Shown: positions 21,581 to 32,128, numbered from the stretch's first letter. The stretch is 64,000 bases of DNA from Ipomoea triloba (GCF_003576645.1 NC_044916.1:26505202-26569201); one strand, 5' to 3'. The notes: generated from the sequence alone by a model not told the origin. Made by a program: numbers and translations.

Positions 21581-21789
21581 TAGTATAAATTTACAATTCA
21601 TTTCATTTTCTACAATCAACCTACTTGGATTAAAGACAAAATCAGCATTAATTGACAACAAATTTCGGAATCCCAACCTACTACTTTTATTTGACAGCTT
21701 TTCGAGGAAATTGATGTCCAAGTTCATTATAAAAATAATGAAGTGCGTGCTTAAAATAAGCAATTTTTGAAATTTATAATTTAATAAAT

Positions 21790-21856
21790 CATTGCCTGAG
21801 AGATTCAAAGTCTCACGAGGAAACACCACACACCTTAACCACTCAACCAAAGCAAC
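21790..21856 (-). pseudogene. tRNA-Ser pseudogene (anticodon arm deleted)
   Basis: Acceptor, T-arm and D-arm parts are recognisable, but the CATGTACTTAGCAGG anticodon segment is missing. 67 nt against 82. Confidence 0.65.
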
Positions 21857-21917
21857 CCTTTGAAATAGATTTCTCAATACTCAATCGAGTAAATTGATGT
21901 CCAGGTTCATTACAGAA

Positions 21918-22226
21918 ATAATGAAGTGGCAGGCACGTGCCTTAACCACTCAATTTCATATAATGAAGTGGCAGGCACGTGCCTTAACCACTCAATTTCA
22001 TATAATGAAGTGGCAGGCACGTGCCTTAACCACTCAATTTCATATATATTATCACTCGATCCAAATTTCGGAATTCCAACCTACTATTTTTATTTGACAG
22101 ATAATGAAGTGGCAGGCACGTGCCTTAACCACTCAATTTCATATAATGAAGTGGCAGGCACGTGCCTTAACCACTCAATTTCATATAATGAAGTGGCAGG
22201 CACGTGCCTTAACCACTCAATTTCAT
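21918..22226. repeat. 42-bp repeat: two blocks of three copies
   Basis: The unit ATAATGAAGTGGCAGGCACG plus 22 more bases repeats three times at 21918-22043 and three times at 22101-22226, separated by a 57-bp array spacer. Part of each unit (GCAGGCACGTGCCTTAACCA) is the anticodon-arm and D-arm section of the tRNA-Ser. The open frames through it only reflect the 42-bp period. Confidence 0.92.
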
Positions 22227-22310
22227 ATATATTATCACTCGATCCAAATTTCGGAATTCCAACCTACTATTTTTATTTGACAGCTTTTCGAGTAAATTGA
22301 TGTCCAGGTT

Positions 22311-22382
22311 CGTTTTTATTTGACAGCTTTTCGAGTAAATTGATGTCGTTTTTATTTGACAGCTTTTCGAGTAAATTGATGT
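22311..22382. repeat. 36-bp tandem repeat in array spacer
   Basis: GTTTTTATTTGACAGCTTTT plus CGAGTAAATTGATGTC occurs twice in a row, a local duplication of the array spacer. Confidence 0.8.
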
Positions 22383-22428
22383 CCAGGTTCAACTTTTCTT
22401 TGAAGAAATTACAGAAATAATGAAGGCA

Positions 22429-22556
22429 CACGCTTAAGTGCGTCGCCCCCCATGTACTTAGCATAGCACACGCCTTAACCACTCGGCCAACGCTTAAGTG
22501 CGTCGCCCCCCATGTACTTAGCATGGCACACGCCTTAACCACTCGGCCAAGGCGAC
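22429..22556 (-). pseudogene. Two truncated tRNA-Ser copies (about 60-bp tandem)
   Basis: Two near-identical units each have D arm, anticodon loop and the CGTCGCC acceptor strand, but no T arm. An extra base in the anticodon arm (TTAGCATGG) is also present in both. Confidence 0.75.
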
Positions 22557-22588
22557 CCTTTGAAATGAATTAATTTTTTTAATAGAAT

Positions 22589-22670
22589 CGTCGCCTGAGA
22601 GATTCGAACTCTCGCGGGGAAACCCCATGTACTTAGCAGGCACACGCCTTAACCACTCGGCCAAAGCGAC
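22589..22670 (-). tRNA. tRNA-Ser(GCT), intact body inside the array
   Basis: The 82-nt minus-strand sequence has a 7-bp acceptor (GTCGCTT with AGGCGAC), D arm GCCGAGTGGTTAAGGC, anticodon loop CTGCTAA, a long class II variable arm and T arm GAGAG-TTCGAAT-CTCTC. It is identical to the solitary gene at 30794-30875. No T-run terminator lies directly downstream on the minus strand (A-rich instead), so expression is less certain than for the solitary gene. Confidence 0.85.
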
Positions 22671-22857
22671 CCTTTGTAATAGATTTCTAAATACTCAATA
22701 CTCAATTTCATATATATTATCACTCGATCCAAATTTCAGAATCCCAACCTACTATTTTTATTTGACAGCTTTTCGAGAAAATCGATGTCTAAGTTCATTA
22801 CAGAAATAATGAAGTGCGTGCTTAAAATACTCAATTTTTGAATTTTTTTAATAGAAC

Positions 22858-22939
22858 CGTCGCCTGAGAGATCTAAACTCTCACGAGGAAACCCCATATA
22901 CTTAGCAGGCACATGCCTTAACCACTCGGCTAAAGCGAC
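22858..22939 (-). pseudogene. tRNA-Ser(GCT) pseudogene
   Basis: Full length (82 nt), but the T-loop/B-box reads TTTAGAT in place of TTCGAAT, with other changes in the D arm. Confidence 0.75.
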
Positions 22940-23574
22940 CCTTTGAAATGGATTTCTAAAGCATTTCGTTAATCCTTCCTAAATAACGCTTTTAGGAGTT
23001 TCCAAAGTAAAACGTGTACGATATGTCGATATACAACTTTCTCTTGAGATGTTTTCAAAAAAAAAAAAAAACTTTCTCTTGAGATTGATTTGCCATGCAC
23101 TATATCGCCTTATGAATTGCCATTACGGGAAGTTTGGTCAGATAGAATTACAATTTCATTGTCACATAATTTTAAAGGCAAACAAATTCATTCGTTTGGT
23201 TGGAGGAAATTGTAATCATGTGAAATTGAAATTCTATCATTTCCATGGAATTAAAAGCCCATGCCCCCCTTAGGCCCTTAGTATTTCAATTCAATGGATT
23301 TTAGGAAGAAAAAAAAATTAATTTTGAGACAAAATTACATCTTTTTTTTTTTAAACCTAAAATTGATGTTTGACCTCTCTCTTTCGATTATAGTGTGTTT
23401 TCTTTTTCTACTCTAAACAAAGAACGTCAATTAGTAGGCCCACCTCAATCAAATATATATGTTTTCTCAAATCTCTCTTTATCTATTTTATTATTTTGGT
23501 TATACAATTCTAGGTTTTATTTACAGCATGCCACATAAATTTTCAAAAGAAAATTTTGAATTTGGTCATTTAGA

Positions 23575-23576
<2 letters not shown>
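22940..23576. other. Flank shared with the solitary tRNA-Ser locus
   Basis: The first part (TTAGGAGTTTCCAAAGTAAA and CTTTCTCTTGAGATTGATTT) resembles the DNA right of the tRNA-Ser at 30794-30875, suggesting a common origin. The rest is AT-rich with no gene. Confidence 0.6.
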
Positions 23577-23605
<29 letters not shown>

Positions 23606-24235
23606 TATACTAATATTTATCCATTTGAATCTCAAAGTTATATATTATCCATTTGAATTTCAAAGGTCATGTAACTTATTGATTAATGATCAGGCATTAT
23701 TATAGTGCACTAACTTTACATCGAATTAGGCAATTAACCTCATGGATATTGTGCCTATAAAGGGTAGAAAAAATGACGGTCAAATTATTAAATCAAATGA
23801 TTGGTTTAGATTGTTTAGATTTCTTAATTTATCATTAATTATATGATTATCTGTTAAATTTTTCGTTAAATATTCTCTTTTCCGTTAATATTCTGTTAAC
23901 TTTTAAATTACCCATTAATTTCTATAAGAAAGATATTAGGTTCGAACCTCATTCCAATCAAAGTTGGTATAATTGTTGCACATATACTACGAATATGTTG
24001 GAGTATATTATTCAAAAGTAAGTACCCCATCTATTCTTCTTATTAAATTAAATAGATTAGTAGTTACAACAAAAAAAATAATATATATGCATTTCTTTAA
24101 TTTATAATTCGATGTCTACAATGCCTTTATTCAAAAAAAAAAAAAATTCATTATCAAAAAATTTAAAAGGAGATATAATTTCTTTAGTTATATTGTGTAC
24201 ATTGCAAAGATTTCTTACCTTCAATTTTTTTTTAA
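23577..24235. repeat. Paralogous block B (matches 19467-20630)
   Basis: Collinear with block A but lacking the 459-bp MITE, so it preserves the empty target site near 23777. It lies inside the tRNA-Ser array. Confidence 0.85.
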
Positions 24236-24472
24236 TATAATCGTTGCCTGAGAGATCCAAATTTTGAAATCTCAACCTACTATTATGAAGTGTGTGTTTA
24301 AGATACTCAACTTTTGTTCGTGGACTGAGAGATTCAAACTCTCGCCTTAACCATGGCCAAAGCCACCCACCCGACTGGTCAAAGTGACCATTTCGGAATC
24401 CCAACCTACTATTTTTATTTGACATGTGTGCGTGCTTAAGATACTAAATTTCTGAATTTTTTTAAATAAAAT

Positions 24473-24554
24473 AGTGGCCTGAAAGATTTGAACTCTTGTG
24501 AGGAAACCCCATGTACTTAGCAAGCACACGCCTTAACCACTCGGCCAAAGCAAC
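24473..24554 (-). pseudogene. tRNA-Ser(GCT) pseudogene
   Basis: 82 nt with mismatches in acceptor (GTGGCC), T arm (GATTTGAACTCTT) and D side. The GCT anticodon loop is kept. Confidence 0.72.
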
Positions 24555-24806
24555 CCTTTGAAATGGATTTCTAAATAGTCAATACTCAATTTCATATATA
24601 TTATCACTCAATCCAAATTTTGGATTTCTAAATACTCAATACTCAATACTCAATTTCATATGTATTATCACTCGATCCAAATTTCGGAATCCCAACCTAC
24701 TATTTTTATTTGACAGCTTTTCGAGGAAATTGATGTTCAAATTCATTACAGAAATAATGAAGTGCGTGCTTAAAATACTCAATTTCTGAAAATTTTTTAA
24801 TAGAAT

Positions 24807-24887
24807 CGTCGCTAAGAGATTCAAACACTCGCGGGGAAACCCCATGTACTTAGCAGGCACACACCTTAACCACTCGACCAAAGCGAC
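24807..24887 (-). pseudogene. tRNA-Ser(GCT) pseudogene
   Basis: 81 nt; a base is lost at the acceptor/T-arm junction, and T-arm pairing and D arm are mutated. Confidence 0.72.
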
Positions 24888-25171
24888 CCTTTGAAATGGA
24901 TTTCTAAATACTCAATACTCAATTTCATATATATATTACACTCAATACTCAATTTCATATGTATTATCACTCGATCCAAATTTTGGAATCTCAACCTACT
25001 ATTTTTATTTGACAGCTTTTCGAGTAAATTGATGTCCAGGTTCATTACAGAAATAATGAAGTGCGTGCTTAAAATACTCAATTTTTGATTTTTTTTAACG
25101 GAAGCGTGAGAGATTCAAACTCTCGGCCAAAGCGAAAGATACTGAATTTCTGGATTTTTTTTTAATAAAAT

Positions 25172-25253
25172 CATCGCCTAAGAGATTCAAACTCTCGCGG
25201 GGATACCCCATCTACTTAGCAGGCACACGCCTTAACCACTCGGTCAAAGCGAC
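25172..25253 (-). pseudogene. tRNA-Ser(GCT) pseudogene
   Basis: 82 nt, GCT anticodon loop present. The acceptor start (CATCGCC), T-stem and variable arm (GGGGATACCCC) are altered. Confidence 0.72.
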
Positions 25254-25454
25254 CCTTTGAAATGGATTTCTAAATACTCAATACTCAATTTCATATATAT
25301 TATCACTCGGTCCAAATTTTGGATTTCTAAATACTCAATTTCATATATATTATCACTTGATCCAAATTTCGGAATCCCAACCTACTATTTTTATTTAACA
25401 GCTTTTCGAGGAAATTGATGTCCAAGTTCATTACTGAATTTTTTTTAATAGAAT

Positions 25455-25537
25455 CGTCGCTTGAGATATTCGAACTCTCGCGCGGAAATTCCCAAGTACT
25501 TAGCAAGCACACGTCTTAACCACTCAGCCAAAGCAAC
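25455..25537 (-). pseudogene. tRNA-Ser(GCT) pseudogene
   Basis: The B-box TTCGAA core is retained, but the T-stem is broken (GATATTCGAACTCTC) and the variable arm and D arm are mutated. Confidence 0.7.
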
Positions 25538-25930
25538 CCTTTGAAAGGGATTATTTCTAAATACTCAATACTCAATTTCATATATATTCTCACTCGATCC
25601 AAATTTCGGAATCCCAACCTACTATTTTTATTTGACAGCTTTTCAAGGAAATTGATGTCCAGGTTCATATCAGAAATAATGAAGTGCGTGCTTAAAATAC
25701 TCAATTTCGAATTCTCCCTTGTACTTAGCAGGCACACGCCTTAACCACTCGGCCAAAAGCGACCCAAGTACTTACTTTCATATATATATTATCACTCGAT
25801 CCAAATTTCGAAATCCCTTGAATTTCATAATAGAATCGTTGCTTGAGAGATTCGAACTCATATTATCACTCGATCCAAATTTCGAAATCCCTTGAAATAG
25901 ATTTCTAAATACTAAATTTCATAATAGAAT

Positions 25931-26012
25931 CGTTGCTTGAGAGATTCGAACTCTCGCGGGGAAACCCCATGTACTTAACAGGCACACGCCTTAACCACTC
26001 GATCAAAGCAAC
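25931..26012 (-). pseudogene. tRNA-Ser-derived sequence, anticodon changed to GTT
   Basis: 82 nt with an intact T arm. The anticodon loop on the minus strand reads CTGTTAA instead of CTGCTAA, an Asn-type anticodon on a Ser body. The acceptor strands no longer pair well (GTTGCTT with AAGCAAC). Confidence 0.7.
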
Positions 26013-26362
26013 CCTTTGAAATGAATTTTTAAATACTCAATACTCAATTTTGGAATCCCAACCTTTTTAAATACTCAATATTTAATTTCGGAATTCCAAC
26101 CTACTATTTTTATTTGACAGCTTTTCGAGGAAATTAATGTCCAAATTCATTACAGAAATAATGAAGTGCGTGCTTAAAATACTCAATTTCTGAAATTTGG
26201 TAAACCCCATGTACACTCGGCCAAAGCGTCTGAAATTTGGTAAACCCCATGTACACTTGGCCAAAGCGACCCTTTGAAATGTATTTCTAAATACTCAATT
26301 TCATATATATTGTCACCCGATCCAAATTTACAAATTTTAATTTTTTTTTTTTATAATAGAAT

Positions 26363-26445
26363 CATTATCTAAGAGATTCGAACTCTTCGCGAGGAAACCC
26401 CATGTACTTAGTAAACACACGCCTTAACCACTCGGCCAAAGCAAC
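26363..26445 (-). pseudogene. tRNA-Ser pseudogene
   Basis: The T-loop is kept, with an extra base in the T-stem (CTCTTCGCG). The anticodon segment reads TTAGTAAAC and the acceptor is destroyed. Confidence 0.68.
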
Positions 26446-26609
26446 CCTTTGAAATGGATTTCTAAATACTAAATACTCAATTTCATATATATTATCACTC
26501 GATCCAAATTTCAGAATCACAACCTACTATTTTTATTTGACAGCTTTTCGAGAAAATTGATGTCCAGGTTCATATTAGAAATAATGAAGTGCGTGCTGGA
26601 AAATAATAC

Positions 26610-26935
26610 AACTTAAGCTTTAAATTTATGCACCTAGAGTATGGAAGTCGATATTTCTATTGAATCAAAGTTGTGCACCTTAAGAGTTAAATTCATGAAT
26701 CTTAACTTTGAAACTGATGCACTTTAAGCTTGAAATTTATGCACCTAGAGTCTGTAAGTCATGTACCTTAAGAGTTAAACTGATACACCTTAAACTAGAA
26801 AGTGATGCACGCTAAGCTTTGAACATACGGCACCTTAAACTATAAATTTCGCACCTTAAAGCTATAAACTTACCACCTTACATTTTAAAATTAGGCACCT
26901 AAAATTATAAAATTATGCACCTTAAATTAAACTTT
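26610..26935. repeat. Degenerate minisatellite of GCACCTTAA words
   Basis: GCACCTTAA or GCACCTA recurs about every 20-35 bases with AT-rich filler. No coding content. Confidence 0.6.
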
Positions 26936-26989
26936 AAACAAAAATATATGCTTGCTGCATTTATTTTTCTTTTAATAATTCCTTTTACA

Positions 26990-27230
26990 AAAATTTGGCC
27001 GGCAATACGGCATTGTAAATTACTCAATTGCATGTCGTTTCATAGGTCCCTCATTAATTATTTGATGTGAACATCAAATGGATGTTCAATGCAGGAGTTT
27101 AGAAGTTGTTATAGTCACAATCACTATACCATTTGGTGTGAACAAATAAATGAAATAATAATAATAATCTGCAAATTGACCATTTAACATTAATTAATTC
27201 CATGATCCTAAATAATACTTAATTAAGAAT
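26990..27230. repeat. Paralogous segment (matches 35130-35345)
   Basis: CCGGC...GCATTGTAAATTACTC, TCACAATCACTATA and CATTTGGTGTGAAC occur in the same order in both places. This is a non-coding duplication near the small membrane-protein gene cluster. Confidence 0.75.
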
Positions 27231-27392
27231 ACGGAGCAGCCTGTGAAGGAATGCAGGAATGTAAGGGCAGAGTATGTGGGGGGATTTAAATGTGCAATAT
27301 TGGTACACATGCAATCTGTATGAAGCCGAGTTATGGGGCATATCTTAAAGGTCTCGAAGAGCTCGAAGAGGCATGGAACAATCACTATTAGA

Positions 27393-28330
27393 AGGTGTGT
27401 ACAAAGTTATGTTGTGGGAAGGCGATTATAACTATTAAAGACAAAAAAGAATGACTAATTGGCTTAGCACGAAATCTGTTTTAGGCCGGGATGTATGTAC
27501 AGCGCACAATGGTAAAAAATCATTGTCTTTATGTAAAAAAATTATTTTTTGAAGGTAAGGTATTGTTAAATACCTCGTTTGAAGTCGTACAATAATTTAA
27601 AGTCATTGTCTTATATGTCAAAGGCAACGATTTTTAACCATTGTTTTTTAAACTGTTGTTGTTGAAGCAAGTGTTGTTAAAAGACCAGCCCATTCAAAGA
27701 CAACAAGTTTTTAATTAATAAAAAGTTAGTTGTTTTTAACCAGTGTTGTTAAAAGTCACGCTCAAAGACAACGATTTTTAACCATTGGTCCATTGTCTTA
27801 TATATCAAAAACAACGGTTAAAAACTGTATAGTTGTCTATTCAAGTGTTGTTGAAACCAGTGTTATTAAAAGTCACGCGCATAGACAACGATTTTTAACC
27901 GTTGTCTTATATATCAAAGACAACTGTTAAAAATCGTTATCTATTCAAGTGTTGTTGAAATCAGTGTTGTTAAAAGTCACGCTCAATGACAACAATTTTT
28001 GTTGTCTTATATATCAAAGGCTTTCAAGTACTGTTGAAACCAGTATTGTTGAAAGTCACATGCATAGACAACGTACGATTTTTAACCTGTTAACCATTGT
28101 CTTATATATCAAAGACAATAATTAAAAATCGTTGTCTAGTGAAGTGTTGTTAAAACCAATGTTGTAGTAAATCACCCTCATAGACCATGACTTTTAACCA
28201 TTGTCTTATATAACAAAGACAATGACTAAAACTCATTGTCTATTGAGTATTGTTGAAAGTTATCCTCGTAGACAACGATTTTTAACCATTATCTTATATA
28301 CCACGCGCTAGGCGCTTACCTTTTTTGATT
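27393..28330. mobile_element. CACTA-like subterminal repeat region
   Basis: Six or seven degenerate units of roughly 110-120 bp carry AGACAACGATTTTTAACC with TTGTCTTATATATCAAAGAC, so each can form a hairpin. Such AACCGTTGTC repeats are typical of plant EnSpm/CACTA ends, and CACTATTAGAAGG near 27393 could be a terminus. The opposite terminus and a transposase were not found. Confidence 0.4.
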
Positions 28331-28640
28331 GAGCCGTATCTTGCTGGGTGAGACCGATAGAAAGAGAGGACAGGGGGCAACCATGCATATATGGTAGACA
28401 ACAGTTGAAAAATGTTGTCTTTATTTATAAAGTCTTTTAACTTATTTTGATTTTAAGCATAATGTACAATAATAACATTTTACCCAAACACCATACATAC
28501 AAAAGCAACAATTCATTAGTCCAATCATCATTTACTTCAAAATACAAATAAGTAAAGTATTTCAAAATACACAACAATTCATCATCTACTTCAAAATACA
28601 ATCAACAGTTCATTAGTATGTACAATCACCAAGTCTAAAT
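28331..28640. other. AT-rich 3' flank of small membrane-protein gene
   Basis: No gene; CA- and AT-rich sequence. Confidence 0.4.
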
Positions 28641-28759
28641 ATTCTTCACACAGTTCTCATCAAATATATTCATGCTTTCCAACTGTTCTTCAAGAAACTA
28701 TTCTTCACAAAGTTCTCATCAAATACATTCCTGCTTTCCAACTGTTCTTCAAGAAACTG
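28640..28759. repeat. Tandem duplication of about 60 bp
   Basis: TTCTTCACAMAGTTCTCATC through TGTTCTTCAAGAAACT occurs twice in tandem with four differences, in the presumed 3' region of the gene at 28872. Confidence 0.85.
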
Positions 28760-28871
28760 TTCATCTGTTTACAAGTCATGCATACTTACTACGGAGTAAC
28801 ATATTTGGTCAACTATGGGAACACCAAACTTACATATACTATACATGGCAGCCTAGAAACCCTAATTCTCA

Positions 28872-29075
28872 TCAATCACTGCTACAGAAACAGTTGACTG
28901 TGGCTTCAACAACCGCACCAGCATCAACCTTAACACCACTACCTCTACTGTCTGTGGCCTCCTCGTCTCTTGCCACAACACTCAAACGTTTCCTTTCTGT
29001 AAGCCTACACAGTAAAATAAACGCCACTATAAAAAATGCACCGACGCCTAAGATCACGGCACCTCCCGTGTCCAT
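28872..29075 (-). CDS. Small single-pass membrane protein, unrecognised family, member 1 (67 aa)
   Basis: ATG at 29075, no intron. Residues about 5-24 form one hydrophobic helix (AVILGVGAFFIVAFILLC), followed by the basic stop-transfer TERKR, a charged linker and the C-terminal block VKVDAGAVVEATVNCFCSSD. The same layout recurs in three other minus-strand genes in this window, above all the DAG..VEA..-CF end, which argues that the frame is real. The 5' flank (GCAGACGTATATGC, AAACTAAAACTAACTATG) also resembles that of the gene at 33345. Cysteines near the C-terminus could be lipid-modified, but this is a guess. I do not recognise the family. Confidence 0.6.
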   Translation of the reverse strand: MDTGGAVILGVGAFFIVAFILLCRLTERKRLSVVARDEEATDSRGSGVKVDAGAVVEATVNCFCSSD

Positions 29076-29403
29076 CTTCCCCTACTGTCACTTGCGCTGC
29101 CTGATGAGCAGACGTATATGCTTAATTGCCTTTTATATATACTTGCGTCAAACTAAAACTAACTATGTTATCTATTGCTGATGATTTGCAGGCCTAGCTT
29201 TCGTTCTGACTAGTGACTTGCAATAATGTTGGAAAGCTGACAAATTTGACAAAATGAGATTCAAGGACTTTTAAATTATAGGGGAAGGATCAAATAAGTT
29301 ACTAATTAGAAATTAATTTTGTGCCTGAACTTTTTTAAAGTTACAATTAAACTTATTAACATGTTATATTTTTGCATATAAATCAAAAAAATTAGTTATT
29401 ATT
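29076..29403. other. 5' flank of small membrane-protein member 1
   Basis: Presumed promoter and 5' UTR on the minus strand. TTTTATATATACTT near 29130-29145 is a possible TATA region. Confidence 0.4.
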
Positions 29404-29575
29404 TTTTTTTTTTGAAAATCAACACAACCATATATTAAAAAGCAACCAGATCAGAAATACACCAGGGCGGGGAGACATTCCAAACCCCAAGGACAGAAAA
29501 AGAACCCGTCGCCCGTGCAAGCACATGAGCTACGTGATTCGCTGACCTCTCTGTAATAACATGTCAACCAGTTTT
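29404..29575 (-). pseudogene. LINE 3' end remnant (RNase H tail plus poly-A)
   Basis: Poly-T marks the 3' end on the minus strand. The minus-strand translation ends ANHVAHVLARATGSFSVLGV then PPWCISDLVAF and a stop, the usual C-terminus of plant LINE ORF2. The element is 5'-truncated. No target-site duplication was found. Confidence 0.7.
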
Positions 29576-30640
29576 TGGGGGATTATGGCTATGCTCCAAC
29601 CACTAAACTCAACTACTAATGAATTAATTACTAAGATTGCGAGAGAGAATAGCTTTCAAGATATACAAAGCGTTCTAAGCAAAAAAGAATAATCCAGCCA
29701 TCCAGGTCCTAAAGTCCAACCCCAAATTCAACGATCACTTACTCTGCATTGGAAGATCATTTAAGCAAGGTGACTTGGTAGTTAACTGTACCCTTGACAT
29801 AAATTGATCAGACAATGAAGACTAGGTCGACGAGGATCTCGTGACTTGCTTAATTCAAGGACTATCATTGGTACGGTGGGAGCAAGTAGTTGTGTGAGAG
29901 AAAGACTTTTGTATTTGTATCAATACACATAGTGAAATCTCTTTTGGATTACAAAGGGAAGAGTGGATTGGAGTAGGAATTTCTTCCGAATCACTATAAA
30001 ATTTCCTCCTCTCTCTCTCTCTCTCGTTTACTTGCTTTACTTGATTAACCATCCATACTATTTTACCAAACATTACAAGTACTCGCACTTAATTACACAA
30101 TGCTACAAACTAAAACTTGGCAAGTTCAAGACTTCCGCTATGTAAAAAATTTATTTTCTCAATTCAACCATCTATAAGTTTTAAATTAAAGTCTAATTGA
30201 CCCCAGGCTCTCTCCATCTCTAGACTTTTACTTACTCGTGACCAATAAAACTATTCCATTCCCAACTTATTATTTCGTAAATCAAATTTGTTGTAAGTGC
30301 ATTGCACTTTTACATTGGGTGCACTATATAGTATTGTCGGGTTTACTTTATAATATTACTAAATGCATTTTAGAGGTAATGTTAACCTTTAAATTGAACT
30401 TCTAAACCCAAGAAAAAAAAAACTATAAACTCTAAATGGTGAACTCTTTCACTATACATTCACATATTACGGAATGTATTTTATAGTACTGCTAAATGCA
30501 CTTAAAAGTTTGAATTACTTACAAAAATGACATTGTGCTTTTTTCTTCTCTCCTTATTTTAAAGCAGCTAGATATTCCTAGATGTACAACTATAATTGGT
30601 TCATAATATTTATTAAAAAGGAAAACAAAATTAAATATAG
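29576..30640. other. Intergenic DNA
   Basis: No convincing gene. There is a CT repeat near 30008-30027. Words such as GGGTGCACTATATAGTATT and ATTTTATAGTACTGCTAAATG around 30320-30510 look like old inverted element ends. Confidence 0.35.
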
Positions 30641-30745
30641 TGGCAGCTATACCCGTGGCTCCGGCAACAGTACTCGACTTTTCTTCCAAAGATGGCTCAT
30701 GGCAATGACCACAGACATCTGCTTGCCTTTCATAATTGTGTAGAA
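30641..30745 (-). pseudogene. Small membrane-protein family remnant (member 2)
   Basis: The minus-strand frame reads EEKSSTVAGATGIAAT, matching RPSTVAVAGATGVAAAAA of the gene at 33345. The membrane helix and C-terminal block are missing or scrambled. It lies about 50 bp from the tRNA-Ser at 30794. Confidence 0.65.
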
Positions 30746-30793
30746 CTAAAACTAGTTACTCAACAGTTGAGCTATTTCATAAAAATAGCTAAT

Positions 30794-30875
30794 CGTCGCC
30801 TGAGAGATTCGAACTCTCGCGGGGAAACCCCATGTACTTAGCAGGCACACGCCTTAACCACTCGGCCAAAGCGAC
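30794..30875 (-). tRNA. tRNA-Ser(GCT), solitary intact gene
   Basis: An 82-nt class II serine tRNA reading AGY codons. It has a paired acceptor, A-box region TGGCCGAGTGG, anticodon loop CTGCTAA, variable arm TGGGGTTTCCCCGC and B-box GAGTTCGAATCTC. Downstream on the minus strand is TATTTTTATG, a Pol III terminator, and upstream is CATCAACAAGT with the CAA motif typical of plant tRNA genes. Both signals make this the likeliest active copy and a plausible source for the array at 21.6-26.6 kb. Confidence 0.95.
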
Positions 30876-31259
30876 ACTTGTTGATGAGTTTGAGTTTCTA
30901 CACAATTGTATTATCAAATTTCTAAGTTTTTAGGAGTTTCAAAGGAAAACGTGTTCGAAATACAAGAATGCTTTCTCTTGAGATTGATTTTCCATGCATC
31001 ATATGACTTGTCATAAAAGTATGAGTTTTCTTATGGTGTTCATGCATCTAATAGTATATGTAGAATTTTATGCGCATTGCAAAATAATTTGATTGCACCA
31101 TTACAAATTATATTTCTCTATTACAAATAAAAGTATGAGTTTTCTTATGGTCTTTATACTTCTTTCTTGTTTTGTAGTTGCTTCATGAGATCACGCAACC
31201 TTTGTTCTAGTTCGCTCTTCTTCTTCTTCGCAAGATTATAAATCCCTTAGCTTTATTTG

Positions 31260-31307
<48 letters not shown>

Positions 31308-31799
31308 GATCATATGAGAACCAATCTGGTGCATTAAAAAATAGATTTAGAGATTAATTGGGGGAGTTAAAAGCACGCGTGTGCATATAGAGCATTTTGA
31401 TGTATGCATATTGAGCATGTCCTTATGTTGCACACAACGCATGCATGCTTAATATGCACACATCAAAATATACTTCATATGTACACACGTATTTTTAATT
31501 CCCAAATTAATCTCATCCATAGATCTATTTCTTTAATGCATCAGATTAGTTTTCGTGGACGTATGGGAGGTTGATTCTCATAGGAACGTTCCCCACATTA
31601 GTTTATGTTCTCGAACCTCTCCTGATTTACATTCTTCCTTGTGAGGTGAATAATTTCACCCTTTATGTCTCCCATCTCAAGAAGAATATTTTGTAATCTT
31701 TTAATGGCTTTGATCATCTTTTCACCTTCAACAATGAAAAGAGTGTTACGCTCATGGGTAATTACCCCTTCAATTAAAAATCTCATTCTCTAATTAAAA
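30876..31799. other. Intergenic DNA with TA microsatellite and unassigned element
   Basis: The flank right of the tRNA (to about 30990) matches 22960-23097. (TA)n lies at about 31258-31303. About 31304-31560 contains inverted GAGATCATATGAGAACCAAT and ATTGGTTTTC-type words and ACGCGTGTGCAT / ATGTACACACGT, suggesting a foldback element. A short open frame at 31598-31786 (minus) is unrecognised. Confidence 0.4.
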
Positions 31800-32128
31800 A
31801 GGGGTATCATCTCATCTCATTGGTAATTTAATTTTTAAGTTTGGATTAGTATTTTAGATTTTTGTTTTGATTTTTTTTTGTTCATATTGATGCTTTGGAT
31901 GTCATTATATTAGGATCAATTGTCTTGATTTTTGTTTTTATATTTTAAAACCTTTATTCCCATTATATAGGAGCATACACAACCAAACATCAATATTAGT
32001 AATCATTCTAATTACACCATACTATCAAACATGTAAAATACTTTCACCAAAATTATTATCATTATCATTACCAAATAGTTTATTCTCATTCCGATTCAAA
32101 TTCCTATTTACGAACCAAATACACCCTA
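31800..32128. mobile_element. MITE remnant with ACCAAATACACCCT end
   Basis: Matches 37415-37712 over most of its length (TTTGGATTAGTA, TTATATTAGGATCAATT, ACAACCAAACATCAATATT) and ends like the nested MITEs at 12915-13518 (CGAACCAAACACACC). Confidence 0.6.

Larger units (their letters stand above)
21640..26600 (-). repeat. Tandem array of tRNA-Ser(GCT) units
   Basis: About a dozen degenerate units, interrupted by block B (23577-24235), each carry two parts. One is a minus-strand tRNA-Ser(GCT) sequence. The other is a spacer with TATATTATCACTCGATCC, CCCAACCTACTATTTTTATT, GACAGCTTTTCGAGGAAATT and GAAATAATGAAGTGCGTGC. Units vary from full-length to fragments of 35-60 bp. One tRNA body is perfect (22589-22670); most have lost the B box, anticodon or acceptor pairing. 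The spacer word TTCGAGGAAATTGATGTC also lies upstream of the small membrane-protein gene at 33345. Confidence 0.88.

Noticed and set aside
21918..22226. Regular repeats that could look like a CRISPR array
   Set aside because: This is plant nuclear DNA, the copies are contiguous without unique spacers, and the unit is a tRNA piece.
21926..22300. Open frames of 67 and 124 codons through the 42-bp repeats
   Set aside because: The period is a multiple of three and repeats lack stops by chance; no start context or domain.
28672..29181. 169-codon plus-strand frame over the small membrane-protein gene
   Set aside because: It is antisense to a gene with conserved relatives, and the plus frame is not conserved at the other members.
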